From contig JAOUOA010000155.1 of the NCBI GenBank assembly GCA_029880625.1, positions 1-6,736 on the forward strand: a stretch of 6,736 nt of DNA, written 5' to 3'. Below are positions 1 to 6,227 of the stretch, one piece after another. Each line of letters starts with the position of its first letter. Position 1 is the first letter of the stretch. A model generated the notes under the pieces. It made no database searches. It was not told the origin of the DNA and saw only the letters and a program-made list of their open reading frames with translations. The DNA comes from Spirochaetia bacterium. Lineage in GTDB: Bacteria; Spirochaetota; Leptospiria; Leptospirales; Leptonemataceae. A program made the translations under genes and the position numbers.

Positions 1-30
1 AATCCGAATCCATAGACTAAATTTAAGTTA

Positions 31-80
31 AAGATTACCGAAAACCGGGTGAATCTTCAGAAGTTGTAAGATTTTTTCGG
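31..80. repeat. Nested inverted repeats beyond the lipoprotein gene
   Basis: CCGAAAA (38-44) is complementary to TTTTCGG (74-80), and inside it AATCTT (52-57) is complementary to AAGATT (68-73). Together they give 13 paired bases with a 7-nt bulge on one side and a 10-nt loop. A second AAGATT at 31-36 could pair with the same AATCTT, so two alternative stems are possible. The region lies 3' of the leftward lipoprotein gene and could act as a transcript end or processing structure. No clean U-tract follows it in the leftward direction, so I do not call it a terminator. No gene is supported in 1-107: all three rightward frames stop within the first 31 bases. Confidence 0.4.
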
Positions 81-91
81 CCAGCCCAGGC

Positions 92-111
92 GTAAAGAAA
101 TATTTCTTTAC
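92..111. repeat. 20-bp perfect palindrome over a stop codon
   Basis: GTAAAGAAATATTTCTTTAC is identical to its own reverse complement over all 20 bases, with no spacer. It contains the TAA stop (108-110, minus strand) of the lipoprotein gene and extends into the 3' flank. A palindrome without a loop suits a dimeric protein-binding site better than an RNA hairpin. Its AT-rich content makes a weak stem, and no U-run follows in the leftward direction. The function is unknown. Confidence 0.5.
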
Positions 112-920
112 CAGATTACGTATGCAGATACAGCAAGACGCATAAACCATGAATAAGGTATATATGCCTGGCCGTTCTTTCCCCAGTCTTTTCCTGCAGA
201 ATTCTGAACCAAAAAAGCCTGTAAGTCATCATCATATCCGACAACACTAACCGTATGCCTCCCACGAATTCTTCCAACAGGCTGCTTAAATGTAGAAGTC
301 TTTAACTCGATGAAGTTATCATAAACAATTATAGTCGCAATGACAATTGAATTTTGCAGTAAATGACCTTTTATTTGATTTATGTCGCTGAAATCAACTC
401 TGCCGAATCCCCGAATTTTATATTGTGGAGCATCCAGGAGCGCTTTTCTTCCAGGGCGGGTCGTATAATCTCCGCTTTTATATTTCATATAACGCTCTCC
501 GGGGCATCCTGTATTTTTATGCAGTTCAAGAGCTCTATGAATTTCAATCCCTTCATCTGAACCGTTGTTCAGCATATTATAAAGGAAGGCAGGAGAACAG
601 AAATACCCTTTGCTCTTCCGTTTTTTATAAAAGTAAAAGGAGGATGCAGCAGCCGCGCTCCATGCCGTTCCGCTGGCCTGGATGCCCTGATCTCCCACAA
701 GAGGAAGAGGACTCAGAGTCAATTTGCGGGAAGGATTCGGCGGAAGACTGGATAAAATCATAGGATACAATGTATCCTTTTCCTCCCAGATTTGAGTGAC
801 GGGAAACGATTCCAGTTCCCATTTCTTGTTTTTTTCTCTGTATTCTTTGCTGATGCATCCGCTAAAAAAAAATAAACAGGATAAGCAAAGTATGGTTGTA
901 AAATTAAAAATACCTTTCAT
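108..920 (-). CDS. Lipoprotein with papain-like (C1) domain lacking the catalytic Cys
   Basis: This 270-residue protein has a lipoprotein signal: Lys2, a hydrophobic stretch at about 4-20, and a lipobox-like F19-S20-G21-C22, so it should be lipidated on Cys22 and membrane-anchored outside the cytoplasm. From about 73 to the end it follows bacterial papain-family (C1) proteins: VGDQG (75-79, with oxyanion Gln78), SPAFLYN (109-115), DYTT (151-154), HTVSVVGYDD (222-231, His222) and QNSAGKDWG (239-247, Asn240). The nucleophile is missing. Papain has Gln19 and Cys25 six residues apart, and the residue six after Gln78 is Gly84 (codon GGA), within QASGTAW. The Trp of the usual NSWG is also replaced, by Ala242. 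The frame is intact, so this looks like a maintained pseudoprotease, perhaps a binding or scaffold protein, rather than a decaying gene. The start is fixed by an in-frame TAA two codons upstream; its ribosome site is poor. The divergent kinase gene begins 9 bp away. The fold call is strong and the loss of peptidase activity is inferred. Confidence 0.85.
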   Translation of the reverse strand: MKGIFNFTTILCLSCLFFFSGCISKEYREKNKKWELESFPVTQIWEEKDTLYPMILSSLPPNPSRKLTLSPLPLVGDQGIQASGTAWSAAAASSFYFYKKRKSKGYFCSPAFLYNMLNNGSDEGIEIHRALELHKNTGCPGERYMKYKSGDYTTRPGRKALLDAPQYKIRGFGRVDFSDINQIKGHLLQNSIVIATIIVYDNFIELKTSTFKQPVGRIRGRHTVSVVGYDDDLQAFLVQNSAGKDWGKNGQAYIPYSWFMRLAVSAYVIW

Positions 921-923
921 ACT
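896..923 (+). promoter_or_regulatory. Possible promoter of the kinase/ATPase gene
   Basis: TTGTAA (896-901) and CATACT (918-923) are separated by 16 bp and each matches the sigma-70 consensus at four of six positions. Initiation would fall at about 930, on the A of the start codon, giving a leaderless message. This agrees with the lack of a Shine-Dalgarno sequence before 930. The site lies within the 5' end of the divergent lipoprotein gene. The call rests on motifs only. Confidence 0.25.
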
Positions 924-926
924 TTA

Positions 927-955
927 ATTATGGTATCGGAACAGAGTGAAAATTA
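927..955 (-). promoter_or_regulatory. Possible promoter of the lipoprotein gene
   Basis: On the minus strand CATAAT (932-927) matches the -10 consensus at five of six positions; the -35 region, about TAATTT at 955-950, is weak. Initiation would fall near 920, at the lipoprotein ATG. The element overlaps the kinase start codon, and the two predicted promoters fire across each other. Confidence 0.25.
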
Positions 956-2522
956 CAGAACATTCTTTCTTGAATTTTTTATGAATCCCGATTCCTATCC
1001 GGACCAAACGCAATTTGTTCATAAAATCGAAACCCATGCTTCTTATGTATTTCTTACAGACCGATTTGTTTATAAAATCAAAAAGAATATAAATCTGGGC
1101 TTTTTAGACTTTTCAACAATTGAAAAAAGAAAGCATTTCACAAATCAGGAACTTATGTTAAACCAGCGCCTCTGTTCTGATATTTATATAGAAGTTCTTC
1201 CTGTCTGGAAAAACAACAACTCATTTTCCTTCACAAAACTGGAGGATGGAGCTATTGCTGAATACGCCTTAAAAATGCACCGCATGTCAGACGAAGACTT
1301 TTTTCTCGAAAGGCTGAGGCTAAGGCGAATCACAGAAAGCGACATTGAAGAAATTGCACTTCTTCTGGCAGATTTTTATAAACGTCAGACCGTTACCCCG
1401 GAAATCATCGACTGGGGATGCACAACAAAATTAAAGATTACGACAGATGAAAATTTTGAACAGACAGAAGCTTTTATCAACGCAAGCATTTCAAAACCTT
1501 CTTTCGATCTGATCCGCCTTTACACAGACAGATTCTATCAGCAGCAGGAAAATCTGTTTCAAAGACGCATGGAACAAGGCTGGATTAAAAACTGCCATGG
1601 TGATATGCATTTAGAGCATTTTCATAAACACAGGGGCGCCTGGTGCATCTTTGACTGTATTGAATTTAACGAAAGATTCCGCTATATTGACGCTGCATGC
1701 GATATTGGATTCCTGCTGATGGATTTTGACTTCAACGGTCGTTCCGATCTTGCGCTTTCTCTTGACGAAAAACTCAATCAATTCCTGCCCGATACAGATC
1801 GAAAGCAGATGATGGATTTTTATAAATGCTACCGTGCTTATGTTCGCGGCAAGGTGGACAGCATGATTGCGAAAAATGTCAGAGAAGAGCAGGGAAAAAT
1901 ACAAGATGCACAGAGGTATTTCCATCTTTCCTTAAAATATGCATTGATTGGGTCAAAGCCAGCTGCGATTGTTTTTATGGGCAGAATTGCAACTGGAAAA
2001 AGCAGGCTTTCCAGAAGATTCAGCGAAGAAACAGGTATTGAAATTTTTTCATGCGATACCATAAGAAAAACCATGGCGGGAATGATGCCGACCGAACAGA
2101 CTCCAGATGCGAAAAAGAAAGAGCTTTATTCGGAGGACTTTTCAGATAAAACATACCGTGCCGTCCTGGATGCCTCATTAAAATCAATCCGTACGGGGAA
2201 TTCTGCCGTTCTGGACTGCACGTTTTCCAGAAAAAAATACAGAGACTTCATAATAGAAAATTTTCAGAAACATCAAATTCCTTATATTTTTATTGAAACA
2301 GTTGTTCCGGACCGAATCATGAAAGAAAGGCTTAAAAAAAGATCGACGGGTAAGGATGTCATTTCAGATGCAAGGATTGAAGACTTTGAAAAAATCAATT
2401 CAGTATTTGAAAAACCTGATGAACTGAGCGAAAACCATTATCTTCAAATCAGCACTGCTGGAGAAAAAGACGAAACGTTCTTTAATCTTGGGAAGCTTCT
2501 GATGGAAAAACAGGGAAATTAA
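930..2522 (+). CDS. Bifunctional APH-like kinase / P-loop ATPase
   Basis: This 530-residue cytoplasmic protein joins two phosphoryl-transfer domains, an architecture found in many bacteria and usually annotated as bifunctional aminoglycoside phosphotransferase/ATP-binding protein. The N-terminal domain (about 25-335) has ETHASYVFL (34-42), YKIKK (48-52), LGFLDFS (56-62), the catalytic loop HGDMHLEHF (223-231, catalytic Asp225) and IFDCIEFNERFRYID (240-254, metal-binding Asp242). The C-terminal domain (about 345-525) has a Walker A motif GRIATGKS (351-358), CDTIRKTMAG (375-384) and VLDCTF (427-432), resembling gluconate-kinase-like or AAA_33 small-molecule kinases. The length is normal for the family. 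The substrate is not known, and antibiotic resistance should not be assumed from the name. ATG 930 is the first standard start after an in-frame stop at 882. ATG 981 (Met18) is an alternative, but residues 12-25 look like the family's usual start region. Neither has a clear Shine-Dalgarno sequence. At position 230 His occupies the place where many APH-type kinases have a metal-binding Asn. Confidence 0.88.
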   Translation: MVSEQSENYRTFFLEFFMNPDSYPDQTQFVHKIETHASYVFLTDRFVYKIKKNINLGFLDFSTIEKRKHFTNQELMLNQRLCSDIYIEVLPVWKNNNSFSFTKLEDGAIAEYALKMHRMSDEDFFLERLRLRRITESDIEEIALLLADFYKRQTVTPEIIDWGCTTKLKITTDENFEQTEAFINASISKPSFDLIRLYTDRFYQQQENLFQRRMEQGWIKNCHGDMHLEHFHKHRGAWCIFDCIEFNERFRYIDAACDIGFLLMDFDFNGRSDLALSLDEKLNQFLPDTDRKQMMDFYKCYRAYVRGKVDSMIAKNVREEQGKIQDAQRYFHLSLKYALIGSKPAAIVFMGRIATGKSRLSRRFSEETGIEIFSCDTIRKTMAGMMPTEQTPDAKKKELYSEDFSDKTYRAVLDASLKSIRTGNSAVLDCTFSRKKYRDFIIENFQKHQIPYIFIETVVPDRIMKERLKKRSTGKDVISDARIEDFEKINSVFEKPDELSENHYLQISTAGEKDETFFNLGKLLMEKQGN

Positions 2523-2563
2523 ATTCACCTGAAATTTTTCGTACAAACTGTCTTCTATGCTTT

Positions 2564-2595
2564 GAAAAACAGGATCAGGCTTTTTTCCTGAATCC
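2564..2595 (-). terminator. Intrinsic terminator of the permease-BASS operon
   Basis: Read on the minus strand just after the transporter stop, GGATTCAGG pairs with CCTGATCC (one bulged base) around a 7-nt A-rich loop, followed by TGTTTTTC. A GC-containing stem plus a U-tract is the standard Rho-independent form. In the rightward direction the stem is followed by AAACAG, so it would serve the kinase gene poorly. For that gene a looser pairing of CCTG/TTTTTC (2528-2540) with GAAAAACAGG (2564-2573), ahead of the T6 at 2581-2586, is possible but weak. Confidence 0.65.
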
Positions 2596-2603
2596 AAACA
2601 GTT

Positions 2604-3521
2604 TTATTCAGTTACTTTTTGAGAATCTTCCCGGCCTGTGACAACCCAGATCCAGAAGCCATTGCTGATGTGATGGGCAACAATCCCCAGAACAATCGGA
2701 ATGGTAGTTAATATGTCATAATTTAAGATTGCAATTCCCAGAGTAAGCTGAATATTTTTAGATGAGGCGGAAAGAGCAAGAGCGTTTCCGGATTTTCTGC
2801 TGAAAAAAAACCATCCTGCACTGTAAGCCAGGAAAGCCTGTGTAATATACATAAACAGAACAATCAAAAACAGGGCCGCAAGTCCCGCATCGATATCGAT
2901 CTGCCGTTTTGCATCTGCCAGAGATGAAGAAATCACAATAAAAAAAAGGACAGGATTGATCCATGCAGCTGCGGTTTTTAAATTCTTCAGGATGGTTTCA
3001 GCGGAATATCGATGAGTCAGCCATGCCAGCCCCCATGGTATCGAAATCAAAACCACTGTATTTATGAATAGTTTAGAGGCTGAAATTGAAACTTCACTGC
3101 CCTGAAAAAAATAAACCAGAACAGGCAAATAAATAATCAGAAGAAGATGGCTCATAAGAAAATTGCCGAGAATCAGATTATGATCAGCGCTGCGGATCAT
3201 ACGAGAAAGAACCAGCATGATGATTCCTGAAGGCGATGCTGCGACGAGAAAAAGTCCGTTTCTGAATTCTGCAGTCTGTCCGTGTGAAAATCCATACCAG
3301 GCAAGCGAAGGCATAATCAGAGAACAGAGAAGAAGAGCAATCAACGATTCTTTACGGATAATACTTTTGATCTTAAAATCAATTCCTGGAAAACTGAAGT
3401 ACAGCATCAGCCCGATAAAATATGGAATCCAATCTGCAAAAATCGAAAGCTCTTGAACGGCAAATCCTGCAATAAAAGAAAGGAAGATGACAATCAGAAG
3501 AGGGTTTTTAATAAAATTCAT
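2604..3521 (-). CDS. BASS/SBF-family (bile acid:sodium symporter-like) transporter
   Basis: This 305-residue integral membrane protein has about nine or ten hydrophobic segments and nearly no soluble part, the usual size for the bile acid:sodium symporter (BASS, SBF) superfamily. Family-like motifs are GLFLVAASPSG (89-99), matching the conserved helix with a Pro-Ser/Thr-Gly break, and SASSKNIQLTLGIAI (251-265), matching the second broken helix. In the well-studied symporters this second motif carries a sodium-binding Glu and Gln. By my alignment these are Ser251 and Lys255 here, so sodium coupling may be altered or absent. The substrate is unknown; family members carry bile acids, organic anions and keto acids. 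Its ATG overlaps the upstream permease stop as ATGA, and no Shine-Dalgarno sequence precedes it, so translation probably depends on coupling to the permease. It is the last gene of the operon, with a terminator about 10 bp beyond its stop. Confidence 0.75.
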   Translation of the reverse strand: MNFIKNPLLIVIFLSFIAGFAVQELSIFADWIPYFIGLMLYFSFPGIDFKIKSIIRKESLIALLLCSLIMPSLAWYGFSHGQTAEFRNGLFLVAASPSGIIMLVLSRMIRSADHNLILGNFLMSHLLLIIYLPVLVYFFQGSEVSISASKLFINTVVLISIPWGLAWLTHRYSAETILKNLKTAAAWINPVLFFIVISSSLADAKRQIDIDAGLAALFLIVLFMYITQAFLAYSAGWFFFSRKSGNALALSASSKNIQLTLGIAILNYDILTTIPIVLGIVAHHISNGFWIWVVTGREDSQKVTE

Positions 3522-4795
3522 TGACGGTTGTATATGGCTTTAATCGGCGATACTTTCACAGCCTTGAGAGCTGGATAAATTCCCGAAAAAAAACTGATGA
3601 TTGCAGTTACCATAAATATTTCAATAAGATTTCTGACGGTTATATAAGGATAAACCACACCAAGACTGCTAGTATACATTTGATCGCCGAATTCCAGATT
3701 TCCGAAATCAACGCCAAAATATCCCAGAATCAAAATGATCATGCTTCCGGCAATGATGCTGAGAGCCGTACCGATCATGCTCAGAGTGAAAGCTTCAATA
3801 ATGACCATCCAGAATAGAAAAAATGGCCGGGTTCCCACGGCATACATGACTCCAATTTCCCTCATGCGCTCAAAGATGGACATGGTTATGGATTCAAACA
3901 GAACAATTCCAAATCCAATTAAAATAATAAAATAAAAAATCCAGGTAAACTGGTCGACGAGTTCAAAATAGCTGGCAATGGTCGGCTCAAGCTCCCGATA
4001 GGTATAAGGGATTGCATCAGAACTGCCCTGCATGATATCTGAAATTATTTTTTTAATATAAGGCGCTTCTGAAATGTTATTTCCGTGAACGACAAAGTAA
4101 CTGACCGTTTTTGTTTCGTCTGATTCGCGCAGCCGCGCTATATCCTGAATCCGCATAATCACGAACACTTCATCCAGCGCAGAGACAGGAGAGTGAAAAA
4201 TTCCTTTGATGCCGCAGCGGAAAGATTTGCTGCTTCCGTCTGCAGCTCCCGTGGTCAGAATAAACCAATCGCCTGTTTCCAGTTCCAGAATCATGGCATT
4301 TTTCTGACCCAGAAGGCATTCATATCCCTTCTGACTGCCGGTAATATCGTCTGTAAAAAAATTTCCCTGCTGAATCCATTCCGGCATTGTGCTGACATTT
4401 CCTTCATTTGCAGGATCAATTCCCATCAGGATCACGCCTTTTACATCGGCGCCGATTCTTAAAATCGCTTCTCTCTCAAGCCTTCTGGAATAATGCACGT
4501 TTTCGGGCAGTGAACCGTTTAATTGATTTTCCAGTTCTCCGGGATTTTGAATATATAGATCGATCTGACGAGTCTCCAGATAACCGGCAGGACGGATCTG
4601 CACATGCCCGAGACCGGTTTCAATCGCTTTTTCTACCATTGAATCAAACATGGCATTTAAAAATCCCTGGCTCATCATGACAGAAATGATTGCAATCATA
4701 ACCGTCAGAATCACAACCGATGATCTTCGCTTCTGACGAAGTATATTTCGGAATGCCATCTTAAAAACCAGTATGATGCTTAAATATTTTCTCAA
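3518..4795 (-). CDS. FtsX/LolC-E-type ABC transporter permease (second of pair)
   Basis: This 425-residue inner-membrane permease has the MacB/LolC-E plan: a cytoplasmic basic start MAFRNILRQKRR (13-24), a first membrane helix at about 27-48, a large periplasmic domain at about 50-280, then three helices at about 283-305, 326-360 and 391-410. The family signature spans SITMSIFERMREIGVMYAVGTRP (positions 302-324), and the end YPALKAVKVSPIKAI (407-421) is typical. Such proteins use a cytoplasmic ATPase to move lipoproteins or other substrates out of the inner membrane rather than through a classical channel. I chose the TTG start at 4793-4795 because GAGG lies 7 bases upstream. The first ATG (4757-4759, Met13) has no ribosome site. 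The gene begins 11 bp after the first permease ends, so the GAGG abuts that stop codon. The substrate cannot be read from sequence. It may act as a heterodimer with the first permease. Confidence 0.88.
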   Translation of the reverse strand: MRKYLSIILVFKMAFRNILRQKRRSSVVILTVMIAIISVMMSQGFLNAMFDSMVEKAIETGLGHVQIRPAGYLETRQIDLYIQNPGELENQLNGSLPENVHYSRRLEREAILRIGADVKGVILMGIDPANEGNVSTMPEWIQQGNFFTDDITGSQKGYECLLGQKNAMILELETGDWFILTTGAADGSSKSFRCGIKGIFHSPVSALDEVFVIMRIQDIARLRESDETKTVSYFVVHGNNISEAPYIKKIISDIMQGSSDAIPYTYRELEPTIASYFELVDQFTWIFYFIILIGFGIVLFESITMSIFERMREIGVMYAVGTRPFFLFWMVIIEAFTLSMIGTALSIIAGSMIILILGYFGVDFGNLEFGDQMYTSSLGVVYPYITVRNLIEIFMVTAIISFFSGIYPALKAVKVSPIKAIYNRQ

Positions 4796-4806
4796 ATCCT
4801 TCCCTC
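4796..4806 (-). promoter_or_regulatory. Shine-Dalgarno deciding a TTG start
   Basis: The 11-bp gap between the two permease genes reads GAGGGAAGGAT on the minus strand, immediately followed by TTG. GAGG sits 7 bases before the start, an ideal spacing. This supports TTG 4795 over ATG 4759 and implies that ribosomes ending permease 1 can re-initiate on permease 2. Confidence 0.7.
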
Positions 4807-6090
4807 TTAAATGATGTTGATAACTTCAACAGGATTGATTTTAAAAATTCTTCTTACGCTGATCAAAGCGATAAAAAAAGAAGGAACGGTCAGGCTGATC
4901 AGTGTGCTGAAAAGCTCTTTCATATCCACAATGGGCCTGTAGCGCGGAACAGCTCCCATGCTCATGTATAAATCGCCCAGAGTTGTTCCTGTTAAATCCA
5001 GTGGGTTGGCATGCAGATAGAATCCAAGAAGCGAGGCAAAAAAGATGCCGATGAAAACTCCGGGAAAAAGAAGAAGAGCGATTTCAAGAGAAATCAATTT
5101 TAAGATCTCAATGTGACGCGTTCCGATGGAAAGAAGAACGCCGAATTCACGAAGCCTTTCCTGAATTGACATCTGTACCGTATTCAGGATGCCGAAAGAA
5201 ATTGACAAAATAAAAAATACCATAAATAGATCCATTTTAATTCCGGCAACACTCAGCATTTCCACCATCCCCGGATTTAAATCTTTCCAGTCCAGTGCAA
5301 CCGGCTCATAGATATCCGTAAATTCAGGACGCAGTTCAGGAATATTTTTAGGCTCGGGGAATGTTTGCTGAAATTTATTTTTTATTTTTTCCGCCTGCAG
5401 ATAATCTTCAAGGGAGAGCGCAATCGAAGTATAATATTCTTTCTGATTTTCAGAATCCTGAGTGCCAAACAGTTTATGTCCGGCTGTAAGCGATACCATG
5501 ACTCTTCCGTTATCAAGCTGCGAATTATTGGTTTTGTAGATTCCGCTTACCTTTGCCCGGAGGGCGCCCATGGATCCGTCAAACTGCGAACTGATAATAT
5601 AAAACTCAGAACCCTGAACAAGTCCCATCGATTCTGCAAGTCTGTAGCCCAGAGATGCATTTCCAATTTCAGGATTTTCTGAAGGCGGCCCACCCTGAAT
5701 GTACAGGTTCTGTATTCTTGTAATTTTTTTTTCTTGTTCCGAATCTGAAGCAAGGATGGAAACAAATTTTGTTTTATCTTTGAAAGTAAGAAGCCCTCCG
5801 CTTCGTATCCGCAGCGATAAGGAAGCATCCGAAATTTTTGAGATCCCTGTTAAAAGCTCAGAATCGACTTCAAGAGCTCTTGACAGGGATGGTTTTTCTT
5901 TCCATCCATAAGCGGCAATTTCAAGGAAGCCAGAATCCAGCTTGATTGCATGGGCGATCATATCCTGAGTAAATCCGTACATAATAAATCTTAAAGCCAT
6001 TACAAGAAACGTGCCGGATATAATTAAGAAAAGGGATGTGAATGTCCTTCGTTTATTCCGGATTATATTTCGAAATGCAAAAAGGAACAT
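4807..6090 (-). CDS. FtsX/LolC-E-type ABC transporter permease (first of pair)
   Basis: This 427-residue inner-membrane permease has the same plan as its downstream partner: basic start FAFRNIIRNKRR (4-15), first helix about 17-38, periplasmic domain about 40-275, then helices about 284-307, 337-359 and 393-413. The signature NTVQMSIQERLREFGVLLSIGT (303-324) and the end INPVEVINI (418-426) identify the FtsX/MacB/LolC-E family. The two permeases match at their starts and signatures but differ widely in the periplasmic part, which suggests an old duplication giving a heterodimer of the LolC-LolE kind. No ATP-binding subunit, periplasmic adaptor or LolA-like carrier is encoded beside them in this window. 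ATG 6090 is the only standard in-frame start after a stop at 6109-6111. Its Shine-Dalgarno sequence is weak. This is the first gene of the leftward operon. Transport substrate unknown. Confidence 0.88.
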   Translation of the reverse strand: MFLFAFRNIIRNKRRTFTSLFLIISGTFLVMALRFIMYGFTQDMIAHAIKLDSGFLEIAAYGWKEKPSLSRALEVDSELLTGISKISDASLSLRIRSGGLLTFKDKTKFVSILASDSEQEKKITRIQNLYIQGGPPSENPEIGNASLGYRLAESMGLVQGSEFYIISSQFDGSMGALRAKVSGIYKTNNSQLDNGRVMVSLTAGHKLFGTQDSENQKEYYTSIALSLEDYLQAEKIKNKFQQTFPEPKNIPELRPEFTDIYEPVALDWKDLNPGMVEMLSVAGIKMDLFMVFFILSISFGILNTVQMSIQERLREFGVLLSIGTRHIEILKLISLEIALLLFPGVFIGIFFASLLGFYLHANPLDLTGTTLGDLYMSMGAVPRYRPIVDMKELFSTLISLTVPSFFIALISVRRIFKINPVEVINII

Positions 6091-6095
6091 GCTTA

Positions 6096-6124
6096 AAACT
6101 ACATGAAATCATGCACTCTGTCAA
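6096..6124 (-). promoter_or_regulatory. Candidate promoter of the permease operon
   Basis: On the minus strand there is a perfect -35 box TTGACA (6124-6119), then 17 bp, then TAGTTT (6101-6096), a poor -10 with three of six consensus bases. A 15-bp spacer would give TGTAGT, with four of six. With either, transcription would start within a few bases of the ATG at 6090, giving a very short or absent leader. The -35 is convincing and the -10 is not. Confidence 0.4.
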
Positions 6125-6145
6125 GCAATTGGACGCAGGTTTGCT

Positions 6146-6151
6146 TATGAT
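6146..6151 (+). promoter_or_regulatory. Possible -10 box for glycogen synthase
   Basis: TATGAT matches the -10 consensus at five of six positions. No good -35 lies 16-18 bp upstream; the nearest TTGGAC (6129-6134) is only 11 bp away. If used, it would give a leader of about 120 nt containing the two inverted repeats listed below. Confidence 0.2.
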
Positions 6152-6168
6152 GAAAATCAGTATTTTCA
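6151..6168. repeat. Inverted repeat in divergent promoter region
   Basis: TGAAAAT (6151-6157) and ATTTTCA (6162-6168) are perfect 7-bp arms around CAGT. The repeat lies between the divergent permease and glycogen synthase genes, overlapping the end of a TATGAT box. It could be an operator half-site pair or a weak hairpin; AT-rich arms of this length also arise by chance. Confidence 0.35.
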
Positions 6169-6206
6169 GAAGAATTATTGAAACTTCATCTAAAAGACTT
6201 CATTTC

Positions 6207-6227
6207 TTCTGACGTTTCCAGTCAGAA
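6207..6227. repeat. Inverted repeat in glycogen synthase leader
   Basis: TTCTGAC (6207-6213) and GTCAGAA (6221-6227) are perfect 7-bp arms around a 7-nt loop. Three further T-A pairs are possible beyond one mismatch. It lies about 54 bp before the glycogen synthase ATG and is followed by A residues, so it is not a rightward terminator. It may be a leader hairpin or a protein site. Confidence 0.35.

Noticed and set aside
425..763. Rightward 112-codon open frame inside the lipoprotein gene
   Set aside because: It lies opposite a well-supported coding sequence with family motifs and a signal peptide. Its translation resembles no family and it lacks its own ribosome site.
108..920. Calling the papain-like gene a pseudogene
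   Set aside because: Although the catalytic Cys is absent, the reading frame, signal peptide, lipobox and remaining motifs are intact, so a maintained non-enzymatic protein is more likely than decay.
930..2522. Antibiotic resistance gene call for the kinase
   Set aside because: The APH-like domain belongs to a fused family of unknown substrate. Fold similarity does not show aminoglycoside modification, and there is no mobile or resistance context.
4193..4680. Overlapping rightward frames of 89 and 90 codons within permease 2
   Set aside because: They are antisense shadows of a permease with clear family signatures and lack independent support.
6099..6104. ATG-TAG minimal upstream ORF just before permease 1
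   Set aside because: ATG followed directly by TAG on the minus strand is expected by chance, and the predicted transcript start lies downstream of it.
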